From positions 1 to 22,310 of the forward strand of contig CALDSM010000766.1 of the NCBI GenBank assembly GCA_937923585.1: a DNA stretch of 22,310 bases, written 5' to 3'. The notes under the pieces are model-generated. The model ran no database searches, was not told the origin of the DNA, and saw only the letters and a list, made by a program, of their open reading frames with translations. The position numbers and the translations under genes were made by a program. Below, piece by piece: positions 12,001 to 16,247 of this stretch; position 1 is the stretch's first letter, and every line of letters begins with the position of its first letter. The DNA is from an uncultured bacterium. Lineage in GTDB: Bacteria; Hydrogenedentota; Hydrogenedentia; Hydrogenedentales; CAITNO01.

Positions 12001-15000
12001 GCATAGTTCGCGACCACCGTCTTGTCCCCGCTCATCGAAAAGGAGATAGCCTGGTCGCTGCTGGTCGCATCGCCTGTCCAGCCGGTAAACGCGAGTCCGC
12101 CTGCGGTCGCGGCCGCCGTCAGGCTCACACTTGCCCAGGAGGCGACGGTCTTCGTGTAGTTCGTGGTGCCCCCGTGACCCGTGGCGCTCGTGACGGCGAC
12201 GCCTGAAACACCCGACGAATTGACCGTCAATAGGGCGGTGCTGGGCACATAGGGGCCTGCGTCAATCCTGAAATCGTCTATCTGCCCGGTCAAGAATTCC
12301 AGATTGTTCGGCGTGTTTCCGTTCGTGGCGCAGCCGAGCGTGCAATGGTTGTTTGAACTCACTGCGGCACTCGAACCGTTTCTTGAGTCCGAAGCCTCCA
12401 GCATCTCGTCCACGTACAATTTGGCACCCTGGCTGCTCGACACGGAGAAAGCCACGCGGTGCCATTGGCCGTCAGTAATCGGGGTCGTGCCAGTCACGGA
12501 GACATCACCCGAACTGTAGTGGTGCGCCAAGACCGTGCCGTTTGACAGCACGCGGATATAGTCGCCCGGAAAGGCTCCGCCCCATTTGTCAAATCTGAAC
12601 AGGCAGCAAGGCCCTTCAGCCTTTACCCACATCTGGATCACCCGGTCGGCCTTGCCTTCCAGAACGGCCCGGGGCACGTCCACGCGCCCATCCACCCCGT
12701 TGAAGCTCAGACAGTACGGACCGGAGTGCGAGGACCCCGCATAGGCGACCCCGCCCGCAAGTATTCCGTTGAACCCGCCCCCCGTGATGTCCAAGGCCAA
12801 CGTGCCGCTGCCTTCGTCCAGGTTGTACTGGACGTAAGCGTCGTCCCAGGGGCACCCGCCCGTCACGGTCACGGTGACTGTGGTTGTTGCGCTGCTGTAG
12901 TTGACCGTGTCCGTGGGCGTGAACGTCACGGACTGCGGCCCCGTGGCCGTCGGCACCGTGGAGGGCACGGCAAACGCAAACGCACCCGCCACCATCGCGC
13001 TGCTGTGGGGGTTCACGGCTGCGCCGCCGGAAAGCGTCGAGGCATTCAGAGCCTGACCGCAGGCAATACCCGAGGCCTCCGGGGCCGTCAGGGTCGGCGT
13101 GGCCTTGTTCACTGTAACGTCCACGCTTCCCGATACGGTGGTGTAACTGGCCGTGTCCGTTGGCGTGAATACCACGCTGGCTGCGTGGGTGCCCACACTG
13201 GTCGGCATCGTAGCGGGTACGGTGAACGCAAACGTCCCCGACACCATGGCGCTGCTGCAAGGATTCACGGCCGCGCCGCCGGTCAACACCGAGGCGGTCA
13301 AGGTCTGTCCAAAACTGATGGGCGTGGCCACGGGCCACGTGACGCCTGGTACGGCCTTGTTCACCGTCACGCTCACGTTGCCCGTCACGGCGTCGTAGTT
13401 GGCCGTGTCGTTGGGTGTGAAGGTCACCGCGGCACTGTATGTGCCCGCATTCGGAACCGTGGCGGGAGCGCTGTATGCAAAACTGCCGGGCACCGAGGCA
13501 TTGCCGCCGCTCAGCGCCGAAGCGCTCAGCGCCTGACCGAACGTAATCCCCGAAGCAACCGGCCAGAGTTCGACCGCCGGAATCTGTTTGCTGACAATGG
13601 TGCCCGGCCCCGAGGCCGTCGGTGGCAGGCTGTAGTTGGGCAGGCTCGTGCCGGAACCGGCGGCAAACCAGCCGGTCAGCGAGGCGGTGACGGTCCTGGC
13701 ACCGACGGCGCTGGAATCATACGTGCCGACAGTCTGGGTAACTGTAACCGTTTCTCCACCCACGAGGCCCGACACATCGAAGTTGCCCGGCATCAGCGTG
13801 GCGACGGTGGTGCCGTCATAGTACTTGGTCGGGTTGTTCATGATAGATACGGTAAGCGCTTTGGGCGTGATGTTCGCCGTGAAACCCACCGGCTGCGTCA
13901 CCGTGTAGTTGCCCGCATCGGCACCGCCCAGGGTCCACTGGCCAGCGGCTGTCACCGGGATGCCGTTCCCAACATTCTTGCTGGCAAAGACACCCGATGG
14001 AGGTGCTGTTGCCGTTACTACGTCCCCGCCGACAACGCCCACAAGCGTGCTGCCCGTTACGGTCGCCAGCGTCGTGCCGTCATACACTTTGTTTAGCGCA
14101 GCAGCATCAGCCACCACCAGCCCCTTCGGCGTAATCGTCAGGTTTGCAGAGACGAACGAGGCTATGCTGTATTTTGTTTTCGCTGGAACTGCCAGCGTGC
14201 CCTGGGTGATGGCATATGCGCCGACATTCTGGCCCGCGGCGCGTGTCAGTGCGCCGGTCAGGTTGTCACCGGGGTCAAGCGCCGGATTCACCGTGTAGGT
14301 CAGCACCGGGTCCGTACCGGCATTTCTGTCATAGACCTTCGTCTTGGCGTCTGCGGTCACCGTGAGATTGACCGTTGCGGCCCATTTCGCGAAAAGCGTC
14401 TGGTTAGCCGTGATGGTCACGGTCGTCGAGGCAAGCACCTCGTTGCCGGCACCCCCCGCTCCGTCAAACCAGCCGAGGAAGCTGTAACCCGAACGGGTGG
14501 GCATGGGCAGGACGCCGCCGAGTCCCGTGCCTTGCCCGTACGTCTGACCCGTAATGACCGTCGTGCTGGCGGGCGACACCGTACCGCCCGTTGGGTCAAA
14601 CGTTACGGTGCAGGGGTTGGCGGTGAAGACCGCGCGCAGGACATGGCCGTTGCGGTTGAGCGTCGTGGCTTGGTCGTTGTTTATGAAGCCCGCGTTAAAC
14701 GTATAAAGCTGTGAGGGAGTCCCCACCACAACCCAATTGTCGGCGGCACCCAGCGCCGCCACGTTTGCCTCCCAGCGCACAAACGCGTGACCAACGTCCG
14801 GCACCGCGTGGATGTTGACCGCAGCGGCATTGTCGTAACTGTTGCTGCTGCCCCCGGCCCAAACAGGGTCGCCCGCACCGGTGCCCTGCCGGAAAGTGCC
14901 GCCGCCGGAAGTCACCAGGTCGTCCAGCACCGCCAGGGGGGTGACGCTGTACTTGGACTTGTACGCCGTCGCGCAGATGTTCCATCTTGCCGCGCCGGAA

Positions 15001-15764
15001 ACGGTGTACGCCATGTTCTTGTCGCCCGATGCCGACATGTAGGCAAGACCGGTTGAATAGCGCCGAGAGACAATGCTGATGGACGTCAGCACATTCGTCT
15101 GGACTGGAACTGGACTCGCGTTTGGAGTCAATGTATAGTTGGAGGCGCCATTGGCGCAAATATCAACGACCATGTAATCGGCGGGAATCGGGCCGTTCAG
15201 CAAATTGCCCGTGGCTGCCGCGGTGCCGGTAGTGGTGCCGCTGTTGGCGTTCGCCCCGTAATGGGTGGCGGACAGAGGATTCGTCTGATCAATGTTGGCC
15301 AGACAGGTTATCGCCGCCTGTTTCCTGTCAACATTGGTTTGATAGAACACCGACAGCGTGGCCGTCTGGTCGCTGTCCGAATCGCCGATCGCCGCGTAGA
15401 ACTGCTCGGCACTGAGGCCGTTGGTGGTGCCAATCATCAGAAGGGCACCGTCCGATTTAGTGAACGTAATGCCGTTCCACGTGGGCAGGGTGATGGTGGA
15501 AACATAGGCCAGATTGTAGGCTCCTGAAACTGCTCTGTACGTTGCTGTCGTAAGCACAAGAACCCGGTTTCTTCCGGCCGGTGCGGTGTACGAGCCGCTT
15601 TCGTCAGTACGCCCGGTACTGCTCGCGTAAACCTCGGTGGCCGTGCTCGACGTTGTTGGCAGGATCTGTGGCGCGGCGAAAGCCGGCGGCACCGCCGCCA
15701 GGCAGCACAGGCACACCGCCGCGAACTGAACAAACACCAATCCCCTGGACACCCGTGTATTCAT
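1..15764 (-). CDS. Giant multidomain secreted surface protein (C-terminus beyond window)
   Basis: A single minus-strand frame is open from the ATG at 15762-15764 to the left edge, giving at least 5,254 residues. I checked the codon register at a dozen points across it and it stays constant, with no stop. The start is preferred because GGAGA (15773-15777) lies 8 nt upstream and a signal peptide follows directly. In-frame ATGs at 15845 and 15884 lack a Shine-Dalgarno and would bury the signal peptide. Nearly all of the protein is repeat modules known from bacterial surface proteins: InlB B-repeat, MBG/YDG, Ig-like (DUF5011/Cry22-type, 13 copies including one split), LamG, LVIVD, PASTA (5), kelch and two right-handed beta-helices. 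No enzyme active site is visible. An adhesion or extracellular matrix role is inferred. No sorting signal can be seen because the C-terminus is cut off. Confidence 0.93.
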   Translation of the reverse strand, partial: MNTRVSRGLVFVQFAAVCLCCLAAVPPAFAAPQILPTTSSTATEVYASSTGRTDESGSYTAPAGRNRVLVLTTATYRAVSGAYNLAYVSTITLPTWNGITFTKSDGALLMIGTTNGLSAEQFYAAIGDSDSDQTATLSVFYQTNVDRKQAAITCLANIDQTNPLSATHYGANANSGTTTGTAAATGNLLNGPIPADYMVVDICANGASNYTLTPNASPVPVQTNVLTSISIVSRRYSTGLAYMSASGDKNMAYTVSGAARWNICATAYKSKYSVTPLAVLDDLVTSGGGTFRQGTGAGDPVWAGGSSNSYDNAAAVNIHAVPDVGHAFVRWEANVAALGAADNWVVVGTPSQLYTFNAGFINNDQATTLNRNGHVLRAVFTANPCTVTFDPTGGTVSPASTTVITGQTYGQGTGLGGVLPMPTRSGYSFLGWFDGAGGAGNEVLASTTVTITANQTLFAKWAATVNLTVTADAKTKVYDRNAGTDPVLTYTVNPALDPGDNLTGALTRAAGQNVGAYAITQGTLAVPAKTKYSIASFVSANLTITPKGLVVADAAALNKVYDGTTLATVTGSTLVGVVGGDVVTATAPPSGVFASKNVGNGIPVTAAGQWTLGGADAGNYTVTQPVGFTANITPKALTVSIMNNPTKYYDGTTVATLMPGNFDVSGLVGGETVTVTQTVGTYDSSAVGARTVTASLTGWFAAGSGTSLPNYSLPPTASGPGTIVSKQIPAVELWPVASGITFGQALSASALSGGNASVPGSFAYSAPATVPNAGTYSAAVTFTPNDTANYDAVTGNVSVTVNKAVPGVTWPVATPISFGQTLTASVLTGGAAVNPCSSAMVSGTFAFTVPATMPTSVGTHAASVVFTPTDTASYTTVSGSVDVTVNKATPTLTAPEASGIACGQALNASTLSGGAAVNPHSSAMVAGAFAFAVPSTVPTATGPQSVTFTPTDTVNYSSATTTVTVTVTGGCPWDDAYVQYNLDEGSGTLALDITGGGFNGILAGGVAYAGSSHSGPYCLSFNGVDGRVDVPRAVLEGKADRVIQMWVKAEGPCCLFRFDKWGGAFPGDYIRVLSNGTVLAHHYSSGDVSVTGTTPITDGQWHRVAFSVSSSQGAKLYVDEMLEASDSRNGSSAAVSSNNHCTLGCATNGNTPNNLEFLTGQIDDFRIDAGPYVPSTALLTVNSSGVSGVAVTSATGHGGTTNYTKTVASWASVSLTAAATAGGLAFTGWTGDATSSDQAISFSMSGDKTVVANYADLTPPVITLSGDAAITMECSEAYASDAGATASDDIDGDLSSSIVRTGLEPSSMPLDVGIYHILYDVSDAAHNAATQVTRVVTVSDTAKPVIVLNGDAAVTVECGGTYVEPGATATDACVGSIGVTTGGDAVNTSVPGVYTVRFNVSDGNGNSADEVTRTVTVTCTTVPDVKGMTQAAASTAITNALLSVGAVTELYSATAPVGEVVGQNPAAGATVATGSAVDIAVSLGQAPGEGEGEGEGEDCSVAQLDTYDTAGEAWNVVVAGDRAYVANYGNGLLIFDISDPSDLRLIGSYHPSGNVVGVAVSGTLAYIARAEGAAFTGGLEVIDVSVPESPSRIGEWNSSASDPISISVFGNKAYMGWGGAGLYDRGIWIIDVTNPSSPALLSSYSDIVGPAYGVDVVGGKAYVASGDEFVGGQLLVLDVSNPQQPTALGSYPLTCGAVRVINDVAYVNGTYPHGLRLLDVSNPQSISLLASLPIGAINRLLVQDGYVYTAGNPDGAKIIDARDIQEPSVVGSYYTSPASGIAVKGDVAFVTAFTGGLLSFRLRHCGEVPQVVVPDVANLTQSDAQAAITGAGLVVGTVTEECSGTVAAGSVISQNPAAGQQAAGGSAVDLVVSTGPCTVTVPDVTGQTQAAAGAALTDAGLTVGSVTQEYSDTVAAGSVISQTPAAGVNVVQGSAVNLAVSLGQSSNEGEEVVFQDDFNDNTLNTSCWTAHGPTVTEVNGVLRISEDVTDAYTSANFSVPIDPEKTLSIRRKAYIHRANDHFTGMLDIGFSDPLGEIAAPGDIFRIQHLDDAYCSKYGFNPTYSNCDVYSAGHCIWCMADYAPTPAIWDAWFDERIDLNLQTGHLDYYVNGELRGSIEHIPSAAFKAAQRVWIIFTPYGWYTGHYEEMDDLVVAQYSSSGGEGEGEGEGVVVPEVVGLTQSAAQTAITGAGLAVGTVTEECSGTVAAGSVISQNPAANQSVSLGSSVDLVVSADGVAPVIGLNGSAAVTVECGSTYTDAGATASDNCAGDITASIVVGGDTVNTAAVGMYTVTYNANDGYGHNATEVTRTVSVVDGTAPVITLVGDASMQVLLGATYTDAGATAMDTCAGNLEATVGGDAVNTAAPGIYTVRYNVSDGNGNSAAEVTRLVTVTPVGTVYRVDTANAAGPWDGITWATAFKDIQSAVDAAASAGGGDIWVAAGTYVSENDPVVTMRSGVRLYGGFAGSETSADQRDWQGNATFMDGENARRCVTGADDAVLDGFTVKRGRAWDFGGGMYNNAASPTLTNCTFADNSAHGELVDPENPPPGARTGGCGGGIYNYSSSPTLTNCTFTGNSARDDYNFSIGCFGGGMYNNAFSSPTLTNCTFTGNSASDGGGICNCNSSSPVLTDCTFTGNSATDIAGGGMCNYSASSPTLTNCAFTENVVDWGGGGGGMGNQSSSPTLINCTFTNNSAPRADGGGGMYNESSSPLVANCTFTGNSAPRGGGLYNVLNTSIELTNCEFKGNSASTGGGVCDVGFGSPSLMNCTFTGNRGIAFYTYGPAPELANCIFWGDPDGEIDSWSSLVTHSCVQGGFEGVGNISLDPLFLDAAGGDLRLQDCSPCVNTGTAAGAPAEDIFGVTRPQGAGIDMGAYESLSGGDTTPPVITLNGDAAATVECGSTYEDMGATVTDDCATGLAATVGGDTVNASVPGTYTLTYNANDGHGNNAVQVTRTVTVADAAPPKITLNGSNGPLAGWARMAANRGAAAVYGTQGVADPDNWPGARCEAVSWTDLSGKQWLFGFGGDLNDLWKHDPATGLWTWMKGSSEKLQPGIYGTLGIGAADNTPGSRGEAASWTDLSGNLWLFGGIGCDSAGHEGFLDDLWKYDQAAGNWTWMKGASTADQGGTYGAPGVSDSASTPGGRYMAVSWTDLSGNLWLFGGRRMDNITNGLLNDLWKYDPISGNWTWMKGSSTSDSEGTYGTPGIPDPANTPGGRKGAVSWTDTLGRLWLFGGTGYGSVENHGELNDLWKYDTTTGYWTWMKGFTTSNHPGTYGTLGTPDPANTPGVRENAISWTDTSGNLWLFGGMGIGGTWYGGFLNDLWKYDVSAGDWTWMKGSSTNDNTGICGTLGTPEAANTPGGRAFAISWTDAWDGLWLFGGSGYGCDAPENPSGDLWRINLTETVAVCGAPYTDAGATATDACAGDLTESIVVSSPVNPNVPGTYTVTYTVDDGSGNTAAAMHTVNLTDSIPPVIVLLGEAAVTLECGTSFFDNGASALDNCAGDLTASIMTENPVNVQTVGAYTMRYNLSDPAGNAAGEVTRVVTVSDTTVPVITLNGDETVTLECGGTYTDLGAAAMDTCAGNLEVTVGGDAVNTAAPGTYTVRYSATDGHGNSAVEVIRTVHVARLLTVTADASTKTYGDGDPALTWQVTSGTLDPGDTLSGSLARDAGEDVGSYAIEQGTLSAPPQYAIVFVPASLTITPKALTVSGAAAASKVYDGTATATITGATLMGVVGADVVSLQTPAEGIFDSRTVGTGIAVAATLALAGADAGNYTLAQPTGLTADITPKALTVTGAAAANKVYDTSTVAGISSGSSLSGVVSGDTVTLSAPETGTFGSKDAGTGKAVTATWSISGADAGNYTLTQPVVTANILPAPLTVTGATASNKVYDGTTAATISNGGSLTGVYSGDTAALSAPSTGTFSSKTVGTGKAVTGAWSISGADAGNYTLTQPSVTANITAKTLTVTGATASNRTYDGTVAATIAGATLAGVVSGDTVTISTPVTGTFASKNAGMGVAVTATFVLTGADAGNYTLTQPTGLTANITAKALTVTGAAASNKVYDGTTAATISNGGSLSGVISGDTVTLSAPSAGTFVTKNVGTGKSVTATWGISGTDAGNYTVTQPTGLTANITAKALTVTGAAASNKVYSGTTSATIAGATLVGVAGSDAVSLASPGAGTFASKNVGTGIAVTAALALTGADSGNYTLTQPAGLTADITAKALTVTGATVRNKVYDGTTVAAIDSGGSLSGVISGDTVTLSTPATGVFSDKNVGAGKAVTAMWSISGSSAGNYMVAQPTGLTANITAKMLTVMGAAALNKVHDGTTAATIAGPFTLCGVLGADDVAVVEPVVGAAFSTADAGTYIPVTAVLALTGADAGNYMLTQPAGLVANITAIPLTVPDITGQTQAAAESTLAGAGLTVGAVTQVCSGAVAAGLVAGQNPAAPGPALPGAAVSLEISTGLPCGVWRVDPSAPGTQDGTSWENAFHTLQVAIDAAAAAGGGEVWVAGGTLASPIMYNEVRTELWGSPASATGSLVMKDGVSMYGGFEGYRSGAGRLESSLSQRNRSLNRAVIDGLVARGGNPAYHVVVFGKSSGATTGAVLDGFDITGGNASGIADDYHTWRGGGIFIWQSAPAIRNCRIYGNAAGVGGGGVANEADGAGAGAASFLNCLICGNTATRGADAESNPVRGGGGVFNNKGGATFIGCTISANSLGTAGYTSFGAYSAGMYNWDCSPVINSSIVTSNNGTSSGVQDEQPHLDGKGTVVVYSNAELAWQSFMNPAGTGGWVNVTGMPPCGAGNITADPLFANAAGGDYTLQPGSPSIDTADPAFIGADMHGVSRTVGGRADMGAFEFQSGSPVPVIRLNGDASVTADCGGTYTEPGATATDGFGASIEVTIGGDTVNTAVLGATYTVTYNAGDGAGNNALEVIRTVTVADATAPVITLSGAASVSVACRDTYTDTGATAADVCAGDLTGGIAVTNPVDTNIAGTYTVRYNVTDASDNRAAEVTRTVTVTDTVAPVIILNGPPSVTMDCGGPHADAGATAADACAGDLTGVIEVTNPVNLSVAGTYTVRYNVEDPSHNGAAEVTRTVTVTDTDTTAPVIMLNGTAAATVQCGTTYADAGATASDTCAGSLAVTAGGDVVDTSVSGAVYTVTYGATDGNGNSADQVIRLVTVVDTTKPVISLIGANPVTVAYGVSYVDAGATAADSCAGNLTGGIVIMNPVNTCIPGTYTVTYNVSDDSGNHADETMR
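3..1192 (-). repeat. At least five tandem Ig-like (DUF5011) domains
   Basis: Five copies of about 80 residues run to the left edge, each with a (A/K)PVIxLxG entry, a YTDxGATA strand and a GTYTVxYN strand followed by EVTRTVTV or a variant. The copy nearest the edge begins KPVISLIGANPVTVAYG, so it lost its first cysteine, and it is cut before its last strand. More copies may lie beyond the window. Confidence 0.85.
1193..2570 (-). other. PASTA domain and second right-handed beta-helix
   Basis: A PASTA domain (about 2380-2570; VPDITGQTQAAAESTLAGAG) is followed by a second beta-helix (about 1196-2369). Its N-cap VWRVDPSAPGTQDGTSWENA and EVWVAGGTL strand parallel the first helix. The turns are less regular (RNCRIYGNAAG, LNCLICGNTA, IGCTISANS) and the C-end again reads ADPLFANAAGGDYTLQ...DMGAFEF. 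The conserved Cys of each turn (NC, NC, GC) is present but the array is shorter. Confidence 0.85.
2571..4883 (-). repeat. Second MBG domain and array of eight YDG repeats
   Basis: Residues 3628-3706 are an MBG domain (LLTVTADASTKTYGDGDPA, then ASLTITPKAL). Residues 3707-4398 are eight YDG repeats of about 86 residues (about 258 bp). Each runs from LTVTGAAASNKVYDGTT through SGDTVTLS, GTFxSKNVGTGxAV and GADAGNYTLTQP to TANITAKAL. Two sub-types alternate (see findings). The last unit is the most diverged (KVHDGTT, AFSTADAGTYIPV). YDG repeats are filamentous beta modules of adhesin-like proteins. Confidence 0.9.
4884..5359 (-). repeat. Two Ig-like (DUF5011) domains
   Basis: Copies entering as PPVIVLLGEAAVTLECG and VPVITLNGDETVTLECG, both with the second cysteine in D-x-CAG. 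They follow the kelch-bearing domain directly and lead into the second MBG domain. Confidence 0.85.
5360..6887 (-). repeat. Kelch-type propeller inserted into an Ig-like domain
   Basis: A DUF5011 domain begins as PPKITLNG (ending at residue 2970) but is interrupted by about 430 residues. It resumes as TETVAVCGAPYTDAGATA (from residue 3401) and completes normally. The insert holds six kelch-like repeats of about 73 residues with the consensus PGxR-x-AxSWTDxxGxLWLFGG, LNDLWKYD and WTWMKGS. The first blade lacks a proper WTW strand (GWARMAANRG stands in its place) and the last ends DLWRINL without one. That is the pattern expected when the two ends close a circular propeller. Confidence 0.85.
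6888..7137 (-). repeat. Ig-like (DUF5011) domain
   Basis: A single intact copy with TPPVITLNGDAAATVECG, the second-cysteine segment DDCATG, and the exit VTRTVTVAD. It sits between the first beta-helix and the split Ig-like domain that carries the kelch propeller. Confidence 0.85.
7138..8582 (-). repeat. Right-handed beta-helix with Cys ladder
   Basis: Residues about 2395-2876. The N-cap has YRVDTANA, then the pectate-lyase-like GDIWVAAGTYV strand and YGGFAG. From about 8211 down to 7385 there are ten turns of the type SPTLTNCTFTGNSA with GGGMYN between them. The cysteine in NCTF is kept in all ten turns, so the coils would stack a cysteine ladder. The exit DPLFLDAAGGDLRLQ...MGAYE is the usual end of this polymorphic-outer-membrane-protein-like family (choice-of-anchor Q type). 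Such helices are non-catalytic or act on polysaccharide; no lyase or hydrolase triad is recognisable here. Confidence 0.88.
8583..9065 (-). repeat. Two Ig-like (DUF5011) domains
   Basis: Two copies of about 80 residues. The first has VECGSTYTDAGATASDNCAGD with both cysteines. The second has VLLGATYTDAGATAMDTCAG, so it keeps only the second cysteine. Both end in the EVTRxVxV strand. They link the last PASTA domain of the preceding segment to the first beta-helix. Confidence 0.85.
9115..9176. repeat. 62-bp perfect direct repeat, copy 1
   Basis: This stretch is identical base for base to 10192-10253. It encodes part of a PASTA domain (EECSGTVAAGSVISQNPAA). Confidence 0.95.
10192..10253. repeat. 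62-bp perfect direct repeat, copy 2
   Basis: Identical to 9115-9176, offset 1,077 bp. The two copies flank the jelly-roll domain and one more PASTA domain. Confidence 0.95.
10345..11513 (-). other. PASTA domain, Gly-Glu linker and LVIVD beta-propeller
   Basis: A PASTA domain (11310-11504: TVPDVKGMTQ, then VVGQNPAAGATV and VDIAVSLG) is followed by a Gly-Glu linker (about 11276-11308). The next roughly 310 residues are LVIVD repeats, each with AYVAN/AYIAR-like strands, a GLLIFDISDP or GLEVIDVSVP strand and a polar turn. LVIVD repeats form a beta-propeller in secreted proteins. I count about seven blades: the motif (L/I)(L/W)(I/V)xDV(S/T)NP recurs with small changes and the last blade ends FRLRHCGE. 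Confidence 0.8.
11514..12245 (-). repeat. Bacterial repeat domain plus two Ig-like (DUF5011) domains
   Basis: Residues about 1174-1255 resemble the Flg_new_2 'bacterial repeat' (LTVNSSG, LAFTGWTGD, DKTVVANY). They are followed by two DUF5011/Cry22-type Ig-like domains with PPVITLSGDAAITMEC and KPVIVLNGDAAVTVECG entries and VTRxVTV exits. The first copy keeps the VEC-type cysteine but has Asp-Ile in place of the second one. Confidence 0.8.
12246..12851 (-). other. LamG-like concanavalin A-type domain
   Basis: Residues about 972-1173. The order of motifs is typical of LamG_3 domains: YNLDEGSGTLALD, CLSFNGVDGRVDVP, VIQMWVKAE, DGQWHRVAFSV, KLYVDEML and finally GQIDDFRID. LamG domains bind carbohydrate or protein ligands outside the cell; the ligand here cannot be read from sequence. 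Confidence 0.85.
12852..14378 (-). repeat. First MBG/YDG block and three Ig-like repeats
   Basis: Residues 463-548 form an MBG domain (LTVTADAKTKVYD, then LDPGDNLTG and ANLTITPKGL). Two YDG-type repeats follow (about 549-729) with KVYDGTT and ADAGNYTVTQP in the first; the second is more diverged and starts KYYDGTT. About residues 730-970 are three tandem Ig-like repeats of roughly 80 residues, each with an ITFGQ-like entry, a G-x-F-x-F/Y strand, a VTFTPTDTxNY motif and a VTVNKA exit. The order MBG then YDG recurs at 2571-4883, so the block looks duplicated within the gene. Confidence 0.75.
14379..15674 (-). other. N-terminal beta-rich domain and InlB B-repeat of the giant protein
   Basis: Residues 31 to about 385 begin with a stretch of the SYTxPAGxNRVLVL type. 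This opens a beta-sandwich domain I have seen at the N-terminus of other multidomain surface proteins but cannot name. Residues 387-462 are a Listeria-Bacteroides (InlB B/Flg_new) repeat, recognisable by VTFDPTGGTVSP, then RSGYSFLGWF and the closing FAKWA. InlB B-repeats are beta-grasp-like modules of extracellular proteins. The only unplaced part is residues 290-385, which includes a VRWEAN segment that may be a degenerate repeat of the same type. Confidence 0.7.
15675..15764 (-). other. Signal peptide of the giant protein
   Basis: Residues 1-30 have a basic n-region (two Arg among the first seven residues), a hydrophobic core with Val, Phe, Leu and three Cys, and end in Pro-Ala-Phe-Ala followed by Ala-Pro-Gln. 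This is a good AxA signal peptidase I site after residue 30. The core cysteines do not form a clear lipobox, so Sec export with type I cleavage is the better reading. Confidence 0.85.
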
Positions 15765-15765
15765 G

Positions 15766-15829
15766 AGTCTTCTCTCCGCTGGTGCGACTCTGACAAGGCA
15801 GGACACTGAAACAGTCTTCTCCCCGCTGG
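15766..15829 (-). promoter_or_regulatory. Duplicated Shine-Dalgarno segment in the leader
   Basis: A 17-nt segment occurs twice with one mismatch, at 15766-15782 and 15813-15829. On the minus strand the copies read CCAGCGGAGAGAAGACT and CCAGCGGGGAGAAGACT. The copy nearest the ATG supplies the ribosome binding site (GGAGA, 8 nt from the ATG). The upstream copy is not followed by a start codon at a suitable distance. Confidence 0.6.
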
Positions 15830-15836
15830 ACAGACG

Positions 15837-15851
15837 CGCGGCCATGCCGCG
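15837..15851. promoter_or_regulatory. Small GC hairpin in the leader
   Basis: CGCGGC (15837-15842) and GCCGCG (15846-15851) form a perfect 6-bp stem with a 3-nt loop. An alternative in-frame ATG of the giant gene lies in that loop (15843-15845 on the minus strand), which would hinder its use as a start. Confidence 0.35.
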
Positions 15852-16168
15852 GTCAGGAACAATATGCTTCACTTGAACCCGCATTCGTCAATCTTTGCCA
15901 TTGCCGGCAATTAAACCAACAGCCCAATGCAAAAAATCACCACGCCGCCAGGCACGGCCCGGCAACGAGGCGCATGTCATCTATGTCTGGGCAATTTGAT
16001 GCTTAATCGGTTTTATAGGGGGAATGCGGGCAGATCTCGCCGCCTGGAATTTCGCCGCCAGAAAAGACTCCCACCGCACCTCACTATACAGACCTCCATA
16101 CCCATGCGTGAACTACCTTCGAACGTTTCCGCATCCGCGCAATAATCCCACCCGAATACGGTGAACTT

Positions 16169-16197
16169 ATAGTAGACTGTCAGAATTGGTATGTCAA
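16169..16197 (-). promoter_or_regulatory. Sigma-70-type promoter toward the giant gene
   Basis: On the minus strand TTGACA (16192-16197) is a perfect -35. After 17 bp comes TACTAT (16169-16174), a 4-of-6 -10. Transcription would start near 16162 and give a leader of about 400 nt before the start codon at 15764. The hexamers lie in the only A+T-rich part of the gap. Confidence 0.6.
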
Positions 16198-16208
16198 GAA
16201 TATTTTCG

Positions 16209-16247
16209 GGCAGATTTTTAGTTAAGGCAACGGGGAATAAATCTGCC
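16209..16247. promoter_or_regulatory. 9-bp inverted repeat upstream of the promoter
   Basis: GGCAGATTT (16209-16217) and AAATCTGCC (16239-16247) are exact reverse complements separated by 21 bp. The element lies just upstream of the -35 of the minus-strand promoter, where an activator or repressor could bind. It could also fold as a hairpin in a transcript from the plus strand. Confidence 0.4.

Noticed and set aside
15927..16145. A 72-codon plus-strand frame in the divergent gap
   Set aside because: No ribosome binding site, low-complexity basic composition and no similarity I recognise.
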